This document shows, in pieces, positions 9,200 to 18,034 of a stretch of DNA of 64,000 nt. Both the position numbers and the translations under genes were made by a program. The stretch covers positions 32,421 through 96,420 of the forward strand of contig NZ_RCBY01000003.1 of the NCBI RefSeq assembly GCF_003838195.1. Direction: 5' to 3'. Under the pieces are notes generated by a model that was not told the DNA's origin, did not search any database, and saw nothing but the letters and a program-made list of their open reading frames with translations. The DNA comes from Okeania hirsuta. Its GTDB lineage: Bacteria > Cyanobacteriota > Cyanobacteriia > Cyanobacteriales > Microcoleaceae. Each line of letters starts with the position of its first letter. Position 1 is the first letter of the stretch.

Positions 9200-9417
9200 T
9201 CTCTGACTTTTTCAGCTTGTTCAATTTCCATATCTTTATTAATTTCTTGCCAAGCTTCAGCAATAGGACGACTAATACTAATTAATATAGGTTTAACTTT
9301 AGCAAAACTAGACTTAACTTCTTTAATAAGATTAGTAGAAATAGGTTTGGCTTCATTGTCTGGGACTTCTGCCTCAACTAAAATACCATCTTCTAATTCA
9401 ATTAATCTGGTGGCCAT
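9196..9417 (-). CDS. Trypco1-like (trypsin-co-occurring) protein, shortened
   Basis: 73 aa: RLIELEDGILVEAEVPDNEA, then helix VKSSFAKVKPILISISRPIA and EINKDMEIEQAE. This matches the N-terminal two thirds of the trypsin-co-occurring domain 1 (CU044_2847-type), which is usually over 100 aa and continues with a VEFGLSF-like strand. Here the tail ends abruptly (EKVRE) and its stop overlaps the start of the protease gene, so a small deletion is likely. It probably regulates or recruits the protease it is coupled to. Identification rests on motif and context. Confidence 0.7.
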   Translation of the reverse strand: MATRLIELEDGILVEAEVPDNEAKPISTNLIKEVKSSFAKVKPILISISRPIAEAWQEINKDMEIEQAEKVRE

Positions 9418-9492
9418 ATATAATTCTTGGTAAATTTAACTGCTATTCCATTCCAGGACATCATATTAAATCCGGATGATTTGTTATTCCAA

Positions 9493-9573
9493 GTCATTGC
9501 GACGGTTACTCCGTGGAAGGAAGCAATCTCAGGGGTTGTGCGAGATTGCTTCCTATCATCACAATGACAACTT
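9493..9573. repeat. Long palindromic intergenic repeat
   Basis: GTCATTGCGACGG ... GGAAGGAAGCAATCTC ... GAGATTGCTTCCTA ... CACAATGAC folds into one long hairpin: GAAGCAATCTC pairs with GAGATTGCTTC and GTCATTG with CAATGAC. This repeat type is widespread in bacterial intergenic DNA. It and a GAGCGATCGCCC site fill the gap 9418-9725. Confidence 0.75.
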
Positions 9574-9725
9574 TTCAGCAGGATTCTATATTACTCTAAT
9601 TTTCAGGATAATTTCTAGGTACAGGAAAATTTAACTTGGTGGCAACTCACCCTCAAAATAGAGCGATCGCCCAAGTTCTGATTATTAAACTAAAGAACTT
9701 AACTTCTGACTTCTGGTTTCTGACT

Positions 9726-9990
9726 TCAGCTATAACTGTCAGAAATTTCTCTCACTTCCTCAACAGCGAAATTAAGAATTTGTGCAACTTGTGCCACATC
9801 CATTCCTGTTGCTAATAGTTGAGAAACAGCATTTATTCGTGCTTGTTCAGCTTGTTCAGCTCGTTGACGTTCCTGTTGAGCCTGTTGTTCAGCTTGTTCA
9901 GCACGAGCTTTTTCTAGTTCTGCCCTTTCTGCTCCTGTTAACAACAAATTACCATCTTTGTCCCACCAACGTAACCAAGATAAGGAGAAT
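9726..9990 (-). pseudogene. Uma2-family nuclease, C-terminal fragment
   Basis: The frame reads LSWLRWWDKDGNLLLTGAER and then an Ala/Glu/Gln-rich coiled coil (AEQAEQQAQQERQ), ending with a MDVAQVAQILNF helix. LRWWDKDGNLLPTGAERA plus a coiled coil is the standard C-terminus of cyanobacterial Uma2 (DUF820) PD-(D/E)XK nucleases. The catalytic part is absent: upstream DNA to 10050 does not continue the frame. An intact relative is at 54885-55649. Confidence 0.8.
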
Positions 9991-10051
9991 AAGATTTATC
10001 AGACCTAATAACTCTTCTTGCACCAGTCTTTACATTTACTATTAATAATAT

Positions 10052-10327
10052 TTAATAGCCCATTGCATAGAGAGTTTTTCTATGTTTAGAAAAAGCTAAA
10101 CTAGCTACTTTACTATTACCTAATTTACCAATAATTGTAGTTTTGGCAGTAGTGGGATTTATTCTGACTAAATCTGTTGTTTTTTGGTCACGCCACCGAA
10201 TACCATAGAGTATATTTACACAAAAAGCAATATCAACTATATGCATACCTATAGAACCAATTAAGACTGTTTTTCCTGATTCTATATCTAGGGTATAGAG
10301 ATTACTTGCTTTGCCTTTAGAGTACAA
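10052..10327 (-). pseudogene. Fragment of a repeat-type (DUF4394-like) protein
   Basis: 91 residues with SNLYTLDIESGKTVLIGSIG and TDLVRINPTTAKTTIIGKLG, two blades of the kind Y-x-[IL]-[DN]-x-x-[ST]-G-x-x-x-x-[IV]-G found in propeller proteins such as DUF4394. There is no signal, no normal N-terminus and no ribosome site. It lies among other broken genes, so it is best read as a leftover piece. Confidence 0.5.
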
Positions 10328-10461
10328 ATCTTGAATATAGATTAATCCTTTAGTATTTTTATAGACTACGTCTAAATAATTGATAATTGATAATGGATAA
10401 TTGATAATTACTTGTTGTTTTTCATCCTTGATTGTTGGTATTATAGGGGTTTTGTTAGAAG

Positions 10462-10582
10462 ACGTAGGTTGGGTTGAAGAATGAAACCCAACACCACTAA
10501 CATTTTGTTGGGTTTATCCTCCGGATAAGCTGCGCTTTTCATGTCGCGCAGCGAAACGCTAACGCTCAACCCAACCTATATC
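10462..10582. repeat. GTAGGTTGGGTT-type MITE
   Basis: GTAGGTTGGGTTGAAGAATG at 10462 pairs with CTCAACCCAACCTA near 10565-10578. The interior has nested GTTGGGTTT and GCAGCGAAACGCTAACGC words. The same ends occur at 17477-17533, 32083-32115, 32280-32372 and 61942-62047. Heptameric CCCTATT repeats follow at 10590-10620. No other content is seen in 10328-10638. Confidence 0.7.
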
Positions 10583-10638
10583 TCATAACTATTCCCTATT
10601 CCCTATTCTCTATTCCCTGTTATAACTGATAACTGAAA

Positions 10639-10958
10639 ATGACTACTGTACTTAATGTCTCACCCAACAATTTGTCAGCACCCCCGGTGTTGAACGTGTA
10701 GCTCAACGTGCTTTGCGTTATTTAAAATCTGGCTATTCAGTTCATTTACGGGGTCCCGCAGGAGTAGGCAAAACAACCCTTGCATTACACCTTGCTCATC
10801 TACGTCGTCAACCCATTGTTTTAATGTTTGGGGATGACGAATTTAAAACCTCAGATTTAATAGGTAATCAATCTGGATATACTAGGAAAAAAGTTGTGGA
10901 TAATTATATCCATACCGTATTAAAAGTTGAGGATGAACTGAAACATCATTATCATTAA
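10639..10958 (+). pseudogene. gvpN: Gas vesicle protein GvpN, frameshifted and truncated
   Basis: From ATG 10639 the frame reads [11 protein letters not shown], then shifts; after one lost T in the run at about 10667-10670 it continues as [20 protein letters not shown]. The Walker A is intact ([19 protein letters not shown]), followed by [20 protein letters not shown] and [21 protein letters not shown]. GvpN is the AAA+ ATPase of gas vesicle assembly, normally about 340 aa; the match ends near residue 105 at a deletion joint. Non-functional. It shows that the lineage had gas vesicles. Confidence 0.9.
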
Positions 10959-11073
10959 TACTGGGGTGGTTTTGGATGGCAGTCTAGATTTAGGTTTGGC
11001 GGAGTTAAGTTTGATTCATGCTCGTTTACACTTAGTTTTAACTTCTAAACCGATCGATCAAAGGAAAAAATAA
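10954..11073 (+). pseudogene. Possible GvpA/GvpJ-family tail
   Basis: Directly after the gvpN break, the +2 frame reads NTGVVLDGSLDLGLAELSLI and HARLHLVLTS. This fits the G-V-V-[IL]-D-G-D-[LI]-x6-[IV]-x-L-[IV]-x-[IV]-x-L-R-x-[LV]-[LV] pattern of GvpA/J-type shell proteins. A deletion joining gvpN to a gvpJ-like gene would explain it. Only 39 codons remain, with a stop at 11071. Suggestive only. Confidence 0.4.
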
Positions 11074-11277
11074 GTGGCAGTCCTGCAACCATGTTCTTTC
11101 AGGAACAAACTTAACAGGTTTGCCAATCACAACAACTTCTGCTTTCTGAAAATTTCGAGCTGCAAATACCCCTTTTCCCTCATGAGTATTTTTAACTAGA
11201 ACATCTAAATCAACGACATTTGCAACCGTTGCAAAATCAACTTCTGCACTTTGTAGCTTTTGTGTTGTTTGTGTCAT
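11038..11277 (-). pseudogene. SET-domain protein, N-terminal fragment
   Basis: 79 residues; the core VLVKNTHEGKGVFAARNFQK and AEVVVIGKPVKFVPERT is the opening of a SET-domain (protein lysine methyltransferase-like) protein, where GKGVFA starts the S-adenosylmethionine pocket. After PERT the frame diverges and ends; the catalytic NHSC..Y half is missing. Its 3' end overlaps the gas-vesicle relic on the other strand, marking a deletion joint. Confidence 0.7.
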
Positions 11278-11425
11278 ACTTTTTAAGTCCTAAAACTAAA
11301 TTGTTTGAAGATCGGTTTTTGTAAAGTATGTTGTCTTGGTAAAGAGAGTGGGCAATACCCACCCTCAAAGCTAGTTCAAGCAATTGCGATAGAGGATCGC
11401 GCTAGTTAACAGGTAATGGAACTGG

Positions 11426-12538
11426 TTATGACTTACACGGAAAATCATTGTCAAACTGTTCAGGAGTCTTATAATATGTACCCTGGGGGAAATACTCACC
11501 CATAACCTCCGGTTCGTCACCAGGGATTTTGGTATTTTGGGGTGCGTATTCAAACTCATTCATCTGCATTTGCCAACGGTTCCGGAGCTCGCCTAGGTAC
11601 ATATCCCCAAACCCATCACCGGCGGCTGGAAACTCTAACCAGGCATAACCACATTCATAATTTGCATTCTTCGGACGATAGGATGGCCGACTGACAACTA
11701 CGGTGTAATAACCGTTTTCATCCACTGGAATCTCTTCGTCAAAGACGCTATCAATAACTCGTGATCGAGACAGAGGCTCGTCTGTAGACCAAGAAAAATA
11801 GCGCATTTCAGCATCCCTCGTGCGATTGAAGATTTTATTACCAAAATAGGTCTTGGGAGTCTTAGGTTTTTTGCCTCGCAAGACCAAGATTTCCCCAAAA
11901 TTGCGATCCATCCACGTCGTCAGATAAACCGTTGTCGAATTGATAAATCCGCCGGAACCAACATTCGGATCTGTAGGTTGAGGGCACTGATCTGCGTTAT
12001 CGGGGCCTTGCTCAAAGTTAGCACAGAAATTATACTTTGCAGTCCACTCGCGGATGATGTAGGGAGGATCTTGGGCAGGCCAAGTATCAGGTCTGTCTTG
12101 GTTGTACCACTCCGTGCGATCGCGCTCTGCTTTATAAGCAACTGGATCGAATGCTGGACTTGGATAAACACTACCCATACTGCCTTTGAACTTGGAGTAT
12201 TTGTTTCTGCAGAGTGCATCGCCCTCAATGACCCTACCATTTTCCCTGATAATTTTCGCCTCGGGTAATTCCGTATCCCCCAGCAGGTTTGTTCCCTTAT
12301 CGGGGACATAGAGTCGCATTACTACGATATACCCAATATTGGGGAACTCTTTCTCCCCAAGGTATAAAGTATTGGGTTCGAGCTTCAATTGTTCTGCTGC
12401 CTCGGGGAAAGCATCGCTAAATAATTCTTCAAATTCAGGAAGATCCTCGGGAATCTTGGGCAATTTTTCAACCAACTTGGGTAAGACTTTAACAAGTGCC
12501 TCTTTGAAGTCTGGAGAATTTTCGGGGATCTGTTGCAA
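11426..12538 (-). CDS. Hypothetical protein, probably lacking its N-terminus
   Basis: At least 370 aa, opening on a TTG with no clear ribosome site; the frame stays open upstream into AraC-derived DNA, so the true N-terminus (probably a signal peptide) is lost. The C-terminal half, AEMRYFSWSTDEPLSRSRVI, then VDENGYYTVVVSRPSYRPKN, CGYAWLEF and a final PEVMGEYFPQGTY, resembles a bacterial family of uncharacterised secreted proteins. Three to four cysteines suggest export. No function can be given; expression without its native start is doubtful. Confidence 0.5.
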   Translation of the reverse strand: MQQIPENSPDFKEALVKVLPKLVEKLPKIPEDLPEFEELFSDAFPEAAEQLKLEPNTLYLGEKEFPNIGYIVVMRLYVPDKGTNLLGDTELPEAKIIRENGRVIEGDALCRNKYSKFKGSMGSVYPSPAFDPVAYKAERDRTEWYNQDRPDTWPAQDPPYIIREWTAKYNFCANFEQGPDNADQCPQPTDPNVGSGGFINSTTVYLTTWMDRNFGEILVLRGKKPKTPKTYFGNKIFNRTRDAEMRYFSWSTDEPLSRSRVIDSVFDEEIPVDENGYYTVVVSRPSYRPKNANYECGYAWLEFPAAGDGFGDMYLGELRNRWQMQMNEFEYAPQNTKIPGDEPEVMGEYFPQGTYYKTPEQFDNDFPCKS

Positions 12539-12547
12539 CTTTTCCCC

Positions 12548-12770
12548 TGGTTTTAAAGACTTATTTGGCGTGAGTCCGATGCGCTATCTCAAGATACGAC
12601 GACTTAATGCAGTGCGACAACGCCTGAAAGCAAGCGAACCAGAAAATTGTTCCATCGTCTTCCTTGCTAATGAATTTGGGTTCTACTGTCCGAGTCATTT
12701 TACTAGAGATTACAAAGCCATGTTTGGGGAGTTGCCTTCAGAGACTTTAGCAAAACACTGCAAAAGTTAG
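12548..12770 (+). pseudogene. AraC-family regulator, C-terminal fragment
   Basis: The frame FKDLFGVSPMRYLKIRRLNA, RQRLKASEPE, LANEFGFYCPSHFTRDYKAM and FGELPSETL is the second half of an AraC/XylS DNA-binding domain, including the second helix-turn-helix and the F-x-x-x-F-G-x-x-P-S signature. The sensor domain and first helix-turn-helix are missing; upstream codons belong to the opposite-strand gene. The two genes were therefore fused head to head by a deletion near 12545. Confidence 0.8.
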
Positions 12771-13350
12771 CTTGAGTATTGAGCGATAAATATATTCGAA
12801 ATCTAAAGTTTTTCTTATAATTATTATATTTTTAACAATTTAATGCTATAGCTTGCTTCCCAATATATTCAGTAGACAGAGCGATCGTGAATATTCTCAA
12901 ATTTTCCTGCTTCAGTCACAGCAATAAATTAACTTCTGACTTCTGTACGGGCGAATGGCCATTTACTGACGCAGAGCTGCCGCTAACGCCCCTACCAATT
13001 CTGACTTCAAATATATGTTACCAGATTACAAAAACAGTTTAAAAAATGGGTTAGTGTTGAGGACGTAAAGTTAATAAATCTAGATAAAATCTACTTTTCA
13101 GCACATCTAATACCCCACTTGAAATAGCAGTCAGCGCTCAGCGGTCAGCTATCAGCTCTCATGAGGAGGCTTTAATGAATATAGACTGTTTCAGCCAGTT
13201 TTTATAGTAAGTATAAATTCTGACAATTAGTCAAGCTTTGATCTCAAACTCAAAGCAATAGCTGATGGCTGTTTGCGTAGCATCCCGTAGGGAAGTGCTG
13301 ACGGCTGTTTGCGCAGCATTCCGGAGGAAATGCTTACTAACAAATAAATA
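12771..13350. repeat. Intergenic with dispersed palindromes
   Basis: No gene is seen. It holds TGACTTC heptamers near 12930 and 13000, a TCAGCGGTCAGCTATCAGCT stretch near 13138, and two AGCATTCCGxAGGAAATGCT-type hairpin words at about 13266-13335 that end 16 bases before hupW. The repeat therefore occupies the place of the hupW promoter or leader. Confidence 0.5.
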
Positions 13351-13812
13351 ATGTTGACAATTATTGGTTGCGGTAATCTTAACCGTAGTGATGATGGGGT
13401 AGGAGTAATTATTGCTCAACGCTTGCAGCAATATTTGACTGAACATCCTCATCCGAATGTCCGGGTTTATGACTGCGGTACTGCGGGAATGGAAGTGATG
13501 TTTCAGGCACGGGGAACTCAGCAATTAATTATTCTGGATGCTAGTGCTACAGGTTCTGAACCAGGTGCAATATTTAAAGTTCCTAGTTCGGAGTTGGAAG
13601 CACTGCCAGAACCTAGTTATAGTTTGCATGATTTTCGTTGGGATAATGCTTTGGCGGTGGGTCGAAAAATATTTCGAGAGGATTTTCCTCAAGATGTAAT
13701 TGTCTATTTAATAGAAGCTGAAAATTTGGATTTTGGTCTAGAACTTTCTTCTGTAGTTCAGCATTCTGCTGAGAAGGTTTTTCAAGAACTTATATCAACT
13801 TTAATTGATTAA
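13351..13812 (+). CDS. hupW: Uptake hydrogenase maturation protease HupW
   Basis: 153 aa, normal length for the HupW/HoxW/HyaD family (M52). The opening TIIGCGNLNRSDDGVGVIIA is the family signature; the Asp in DDGVG and the DCGTAGMEV region, with the later LHDFRWDNAL His, should bind the nickel of the immature large subunit. It then cuts off the C-terminal tail. The HupL encoded at 30444-32048 keeps such a tail after its final CxxCxxH, so HupW has a substrate in this window. It is 17 kb from hupL, and unlinked hupW is usual in cyanobacteria. HupW rather than HoxW is chosen because only Hup genes are present. Confidence 0.85.
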   Translation: MLTIIGCGNLNRSDDGVGVIIAQRLQQYLTEHPHPNVRVYDCGTAGMEVMFQARGTQQLIILDASATGSEPGAIFKVPSSELEALPEPSYSLHDFRWDNALAVGRKIFREDFPQDVIVYLIEAENLDFGLELSSVVQHSAEKVFQELISTLID

Positions 13813-14085
13813 GTACCCGTGCAAAATTAATTTAAAATTTTGGCATGAGGGAACAGAGAACAGGAAATATAACTGAGTAGTAAATATACAAATATTGTTC
13901 TTATTTACTTAGTTATCAATTACTGGAAATTGAGAATTAGGAGTGGAAAATTTGTCTTTTTAGCTTATTTCTTCTTCCTTAAATTTAGCCATCTATCAGT
14001 TTTTCTGAAAGTCAAGTAAAGCCAAAGAAAAAGCTGATAGCTGATGGCTAATTGCTGACCACTACTTTAACACAAGGAAATTATC

Positions 14086-14349
14086 ATGAACGAACAAAGA
14101 ACAGAACAATATTATGAATTAATTGATAAATTAGTGAAATGTCCTAATGGAAAAGAACCTGATGTTTTAGATGAAAATATTGAATTAGTTGATGCTGGTT
14201 TTGTGTCAGTTTTAATGCAAGTTGGTCAAGCACAAATTCATCATGGTAATCAAGATGGTGCTAAATTTTTATTCCATCTTGCTCGTGAATTAGCTAAACA
14301 ATTAGGATTATATCCTGACCCTGAAGCTGCTACAACACCTGCCCATTGA
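14086..14349 (+). CDS. Small conserved-looking hypothetical protein, 87 aa
   Basis: 87 aa, acidic and helical (NEQRTEQYYELIDKLVKC, GFVSVLMQVGQAQIHHGNQD, FLFHLARELAKQLG). It has a strong AAGGAAATTATC leader before ATG. The helical GDxxGAKFLFHLAREL part looks like a single TPR-like hairpin. It follows hupW by 273 bp on the same strand, but repeats between them argue against one transcript. I do not recognise a named family. No membrane segment. Confidence 0.6.
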   Translation: MNEQRTEQYYELIDKLVKCPNGKEPDVLDENIELVDAGFVSVLMQVGQAQIHHGNQDGAKFLFHLARELAKQLGLYPDPEAATTPAH

Positions 14350-14639
14350 AGAAGGAGTCAGTCCTCAGGAGTCAAGAGTCAGGAGAATGGAGTTGATGGG
14401 TATTCTCACCCCACCAACCGCATTTGCACCCCTGGTGACGGTGGGGTATTAAACCCATAAGGGTTAATGAAGTCAAAAGTTAACCCACCCCCTAACCCAA
14501 CCCACCCCCGCCCCTCCCAGGAGGGGATCCAGGAGGGGAAGTAGGGAATTTGAGCTTCGCTCCAAAAATATTTCGCCTTAAAAAGCGGGGTTGCGCGACC
14601 CATATTATTTTGATAAAGATCATGTAGATAGTTAATGTT
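14350..14639. repeat. Palindromic intergenic elements
   Basis: Holds GGAGTCA heptamers (14352-14385), a GACGGTGGGGTATTAAACCC element (14435-14458) of the family seen at 55720-55803, 50978-51010 and 60975-61066, and a CCTCCCAGGAGGGG hairpin near 14512-14527. No gene. Confidence 0.6.
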
Positions 14640-14966
14640 ATGTTTTCTCAGACAGAAGCAGAAAAATTAGCCATTGATTTTTTGGGGAATGATTGGGAAA
14701 TTCCCCAGACAGAACAAGAATGGTTTACTATTAGAAATACGAAACAAGAGCCTAATTGGTATATTGTGGAAGTAGCAATAGAAGGATATCCTGATTATTG
14801 GATTCTTCAGGTTTATGATACGGGTGAATGTGACCCTTGTTATACTTTTGTCTCTCCTTTAAGTGGTTCTCAAGATACAGATGATTTGCAGGAATTACCA
14901 GAATCTATTGCTAATATGATTAGCTTTGAGCGTAATTCACAAATGTCTGCAACAGCAAAAGTTTGA
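14640..14966 (+). CDS. Hypothetical protein, 108 aa (Imm35-like fold possible)
   Basis: 108 aa. The pattern NWYIVEVAIEGYPDYWILQV followed by YDTGECDPCYTFVSPLSG reads as alternating beta strands with a conserved Asp-Pro-Cys. It slightly resembles small Imm35/YrhB-type immunity domains, but I cannot assign it. It is soluble and acidic, with no signal. It stands alone between the hupW region and hcp on the same strand. The start is the first ATG; the site GTTAATGTTATG is weak. Confidence 0.55.
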   Translation: MFSQTEAEKLAIDFLGNDWEIPQTEQEWFTIRNTKQEPNWYIVEVAIEGYPDYWILQVYDTGECDPCYTFVSPLSGSQDTDDLQELPESIANMISFERNSQMSATAKV

Positions 14967-15476
14967 ATATACAGCGTTTCCCGTTGTTATGAGGTACAAA
15001 ATTTTAGGTTTAAGGGAACAGGGAACAGGGAACAGGGAACAGAAAAGAATAAAAAAACTGTACATCATAGCTTCGGAAACTGCTGTAAAATACTAAATCA
15101 AGTTCGATATCTTGGGGAATATTAATAGTTGAAATCGGTTATTTATTCTGATTTTTTTACTATTAAAATACATCCATCGAACTTGATTTTGTTGTATATA
15201 GAAATATTAAGTTTTAATGAAATTAAGTCCTTTGAAGAAATATAATAGTTTATAGCTAGTCAATACAGCTAGTCAGTAGTAGACTGACACAGCTAAAACT
15301 GTGCAATAGATTTTTGTTTCTAGGTGTCTTGATCCCCTCATCCCCCATCCCCCCATCTCCCATCTAATGCAACATTTAAAGTGTGTCAGTCCAGTAGTCC
15401 AGTAGGGTGTGTTAGCGGTAGCGTAACGCACCGAAACGAAACTACAGTAAAGAACACCAAATAGGAGAAAAAAATT
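14967..15476. repeat. Intergenic with GGGAACA heptamers and hairpins
   Basis: GGGAACA tandem repeat at 15013-15042 inside a TATAGC-type MITE remnant, CATCTCCC octamers at 15335-15362, and a GTGTGTTAGCGGTAGCGTAA element at 15408-15432 just upstream of hcp. The direct leader of hcp is AATAGGAGAAAAAAATT. No gene seen. Confidence 0.5.
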
Positions 15477-17129
15477 ATGTCTATGTTTTGCGAACAATGC
15501 GAACAAACTGCCAGTGGCCAAGGATGTCATCAATGGGGAGCTTGTGGCAAAAGTCCAGAAATCAACGCCATACAAGATTTATTGGTTTACTGCTTGCGTG
15601 GGTTGGCAGAAGTCAGACTCCGAGCAAAAGAATTAAATATTCCCACTAGAGAAATAGACGTTTTCATCTGTGAGTCAATATTTGCCACAATGACAAATGT
15701 TAACTTTAACAAAAAAAGTTTTGCTGAATATATCAAGCAGGCGATCGCTCACCGGGAAAACCTGAAAACCAAAATTCAAGAAACTAATACATCTATTCAA
15801 TGGTCTGCTTTAGCTAACTACCAACCAGACTATACAGAAAGCTTATCTCTCCAAGGCGAAAATGCTTCCCTGAAATTTATTACTCAGTCTGGCAGTAATG
15901 TTGATATCTTCTCTCTCAAACTCACCGTTATTTATGGCATCAAAGGAGTTGCCTCTTACAATTTCCACGCTCAGGAGTTGGGAGAAGAAGATGAAAAAAA
16001 TTATGACTTCATCGCCGAAGCATTAGTTGCCTTGGATAACCAAGACCTTACCCTTAATGACTGGGTAAACCTAGCATTGAAAGTGGGAGAAATTAATCTC
16101 AAAACAATGGAACTTTTAGATGCAGGTCATACCAAAACCTATGGTCATCCTGTTCCCACTACCGTACCGTTGAACCCCCGGACAGGAAAAGCAATTTTAG
16201 TTTCCGGTCATGATATTAGACAACTCGCAGAAATCTTAAAACAAACTGCGAATACTGGCATTACCGTCTACACTCATGGAGAACTTTTACCTGCCCACGG
16301 TTATCCGCTTTTGAAGCAACAATATTCTCACTTCTACGGTCATTATGGCACCGCTTGGCAGAATCAAACTAAGGATTTTGCTAAATTCCCTGGCCCAGTT
16401 ATTGTGACAACTAATTGTTTGATGCCTCCCCATGAAAATTATGAGGATAAGTTGTTTAGTATTGGTCCGGTGGGATATCCCGGAATGACTCATTTAGATG
16501 CGACAACAGATGGTATGCCTGATTTTACTTCTGTAATTCAAAAGGCGTTGTCGATGCCTGGGTTTACTGAAGATGGAGAACCAAAACAGGTAATGGTTGG
16601 TTTTGCTCGGAATACAGTGTTGAATGTTGCTGATACTGTAGTAGAGGCGGTCAAGCAAGGAAAAATTCGTCATTTCTTTTTAGTAGGTGGTTGCGATGGA
16701 GCAAAACCTGACCGCAATTATTATACGGAGTTTGTGGAAAAGGTTCCAGAAGATTGTGTGGTTTTGACCCTTGCTTGTGGTAAGTTCCGCTTTTTCGATC
16801 GAGAAATGGGTATGATTGGGGAAATTCCTCGGTTGATGGATGTTGGTCAATGTAATGATGCTTATTCAGCTATTCAAATTGCTGTAGGTTTGGCAAAAGC
16901 GTTTAATATGGGTGTGAACGAGTTGCCGTTGTCGATGATTTTGTCTTGGTATGAGCAGAAGGCGGTAGCTGTATTGTTGACTTTGTTATATTTGGGAATT
17001 CAGGATATTCGGTTGGGGCCAACTTTACCAGCGTTTATTTCGCCCAATGTGTTCCAGTTGTTAAGCCAAAAGTATAATTTACAGGCGATCGCTACTCCGG
17101 ATGAAGATTTAGCTGCTTGTTTAGGTTGA
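15477..17129 (+). CDS. hcp: Hydroxylamine reductase (hybrid cluster protein)
   Basis: 550 aa, full length for Hcp. The N-terminal cysteines C5-x2-C8-x8-C17-x5-C23 (FCEQCEQTASGQGC) hold a [4Fe-4S] cluster of the class I arrangement. The hybrid Fe-S-O cluster ligands are visible as TYGHPVPT and HGELLPAHGY (His/Glu), TTNCLMPP, FLVGGCDGAK, LTLACGKFRF and GQCNDAYSA. The enzyme reduces hydroxylamine or NO-derived species in the cytoplasm under low oxygen. AGGAG lies 8 bases before the ATG. It is monocistronic: no partner reductase (hcr) is adjacent. Its place near hup genes fits low-oxygen nitrogen metabolism. Confidence 0.95.
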   Translation: MSMFCEQCEQTASGQGCHQWGACGKSPEINAIQDLLVYCLRGLAEVRLRAKELNIPTREIDVFICESIFATMTNVNFNKKSFAEYIKQAIAHRENLKTKIQETNTSIQWSALANYQPDYTESLSLQGENASLKFITQSGSNVDIFSLKLTVIYGIKGVASYNFHAQELGEEDEKNYDFIAEALVALDNQDLTLNDWVNLALKVGEINLKTMELLDAGHTKTYGHPVPTTVPLNPRTGKAILVSGHDIRQLAEILKQTANTGITVYTHGELLPAHGYPLLKQQYSHFYGHYGTAWQNQTKDFAKFPGPVIVTTNCLMPPHENYEDKLFSIGPVGYPGMTHLDATTDGMPDFTSVIQKALSMPGFTEDGEPKQVMVGFARNTVLNVADTVVEAVKQGKIRHFFLVGGCDGAKPDRNYYTEFVEKVPEDCVVLTLACGKFRFFDREMGMIGEIPRLMDVGQCNDAYSAIQIAVGLAKAFNMGVNELPLSMILSWYEQKAVAVLLTLLYLGIQDIRLGPTLPAFISPNVFQLLSQKYNLQAIATPDEDLAACLG

Positions 17130-17252
17130 CTGGGATGTTTATCGTATAGCTAAGGAGTCAGGAGTCAGAACTCAGGAGTCAGAATTCAGGATTTAGTAGT
17201 TAGAAGTAAAGAAAGGATTTGAATAGCATGAATTTTTAAATTTGTATTCAAA

Positions 17253-17392
17253 TAGACATCTGGTAAAAATCAGAAATAAAATCAATTCTTATCCATAAAT
17301 TATCAATTATTCCCCTCCCAGGAGGGGATCGGGGTGGGTTCCCTGTTGCTTTCCGGGGCTGTTGCCTGTTGCCTCTTTTCTGGAGATGTCTA
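17253..17392. repeat. MITE family A, copy 1 (140 bp)
   Basis: Ends TAGACATCTGG and CTGGAGATGTCTA are inverted. The interior has AAATAAAATCAATTCTTATC, a CCCCTCCCAGGAGGGG hairpin and GTTGCCT heptamers. Near-identical copies are at 34277-34414 and 47304-47442. Too short for any protein, so it would be moved by an enzyme coded elsewhere. Confidence 0.9.
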
Positions 17393-17476
17393 ATAGAATA
17401 TCTGTATTAAGATCAGGAGTCAGAGATCAGGAGTCAGGAGTTAGCTATTGGTAGTGGACCGAGACACCTAAAAATG

Positions 17477-17533
17477 TAGGTTGGGTTTATCCTAACGGAT
17501 AAGCTCCGCTAACACTTCGTTCTACCCAACCTA
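17477..17533. repeat. GTAGGTTGGGTT-type MITE, short copy
   Basis: GTAGGTTGGGTTTATCC and GTTCTACCCAACCTAC form an inverted pair around a CGGATAAGCTCCGC interior. Same family as 10462-10582 and 61942-62047. Confidence 0.75.
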
Positions 17534-17566
17534 CGGTTATTAATACCAATTTTATTTTCATCTAAA

Positions 17567-17699
17567 TATAGCGCTGTGCGCAGGCAACAGCTCCGGAAGG
17601 CAACAGCTCCGGAAGGGGGAATAAAAAACTGATAATATAAGGCTTTTAGCTATTGGACACCTCTTGTCATTTGTAAATATGCCAGCGCACATTGCTATA
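17567..17699. repeat. MITE family B, copy 1 (133 bp)
   Basis: The ends TATAGCGCTGTGCGCAGGCA and TGCCAGCGCACATTGCTATA are inverted with 16 of 20 positions paired. The interior has AGGCAAC heptamers and GCTCCGGAAG. Copy 2 is at 28879-28993 and a truncated reverse copy at 1492. With family A it fills most of 17130-18019, which has no gene; GGAGTCA heptamers also occur at 17155-17185 and 17410-17440. Confidence 0.85.
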
Positions 17700-18034
17700 A
17701 GTAACCAAGATAACAGTTTTTTTTAGTAGTAAATGGTATTTAAAGTATCGTTTTCATCAAAAAATTAGTCTGCTCTGCTTCCTCTCTAATCCCTCTGCCT
17801 TCTTCTTTACCTTCATCAATATTGGTTATGTCGAACGCCGGATTTAGCGTAGTATGCGATCGATAATATTACTCAAATTCGGCAAAAATATAAAAAGAGT
17901 ATAAACAATAAGAGGGGAATTAAGAATATTGATAAAATAAAAATAACTTGAAAGTTAAACTTGGATAATCATAAAAAAAACAACATATTTTTGTTAAAAA
18001 TACTAATTTATTAAAAATTGTGCTTCAAACTATT

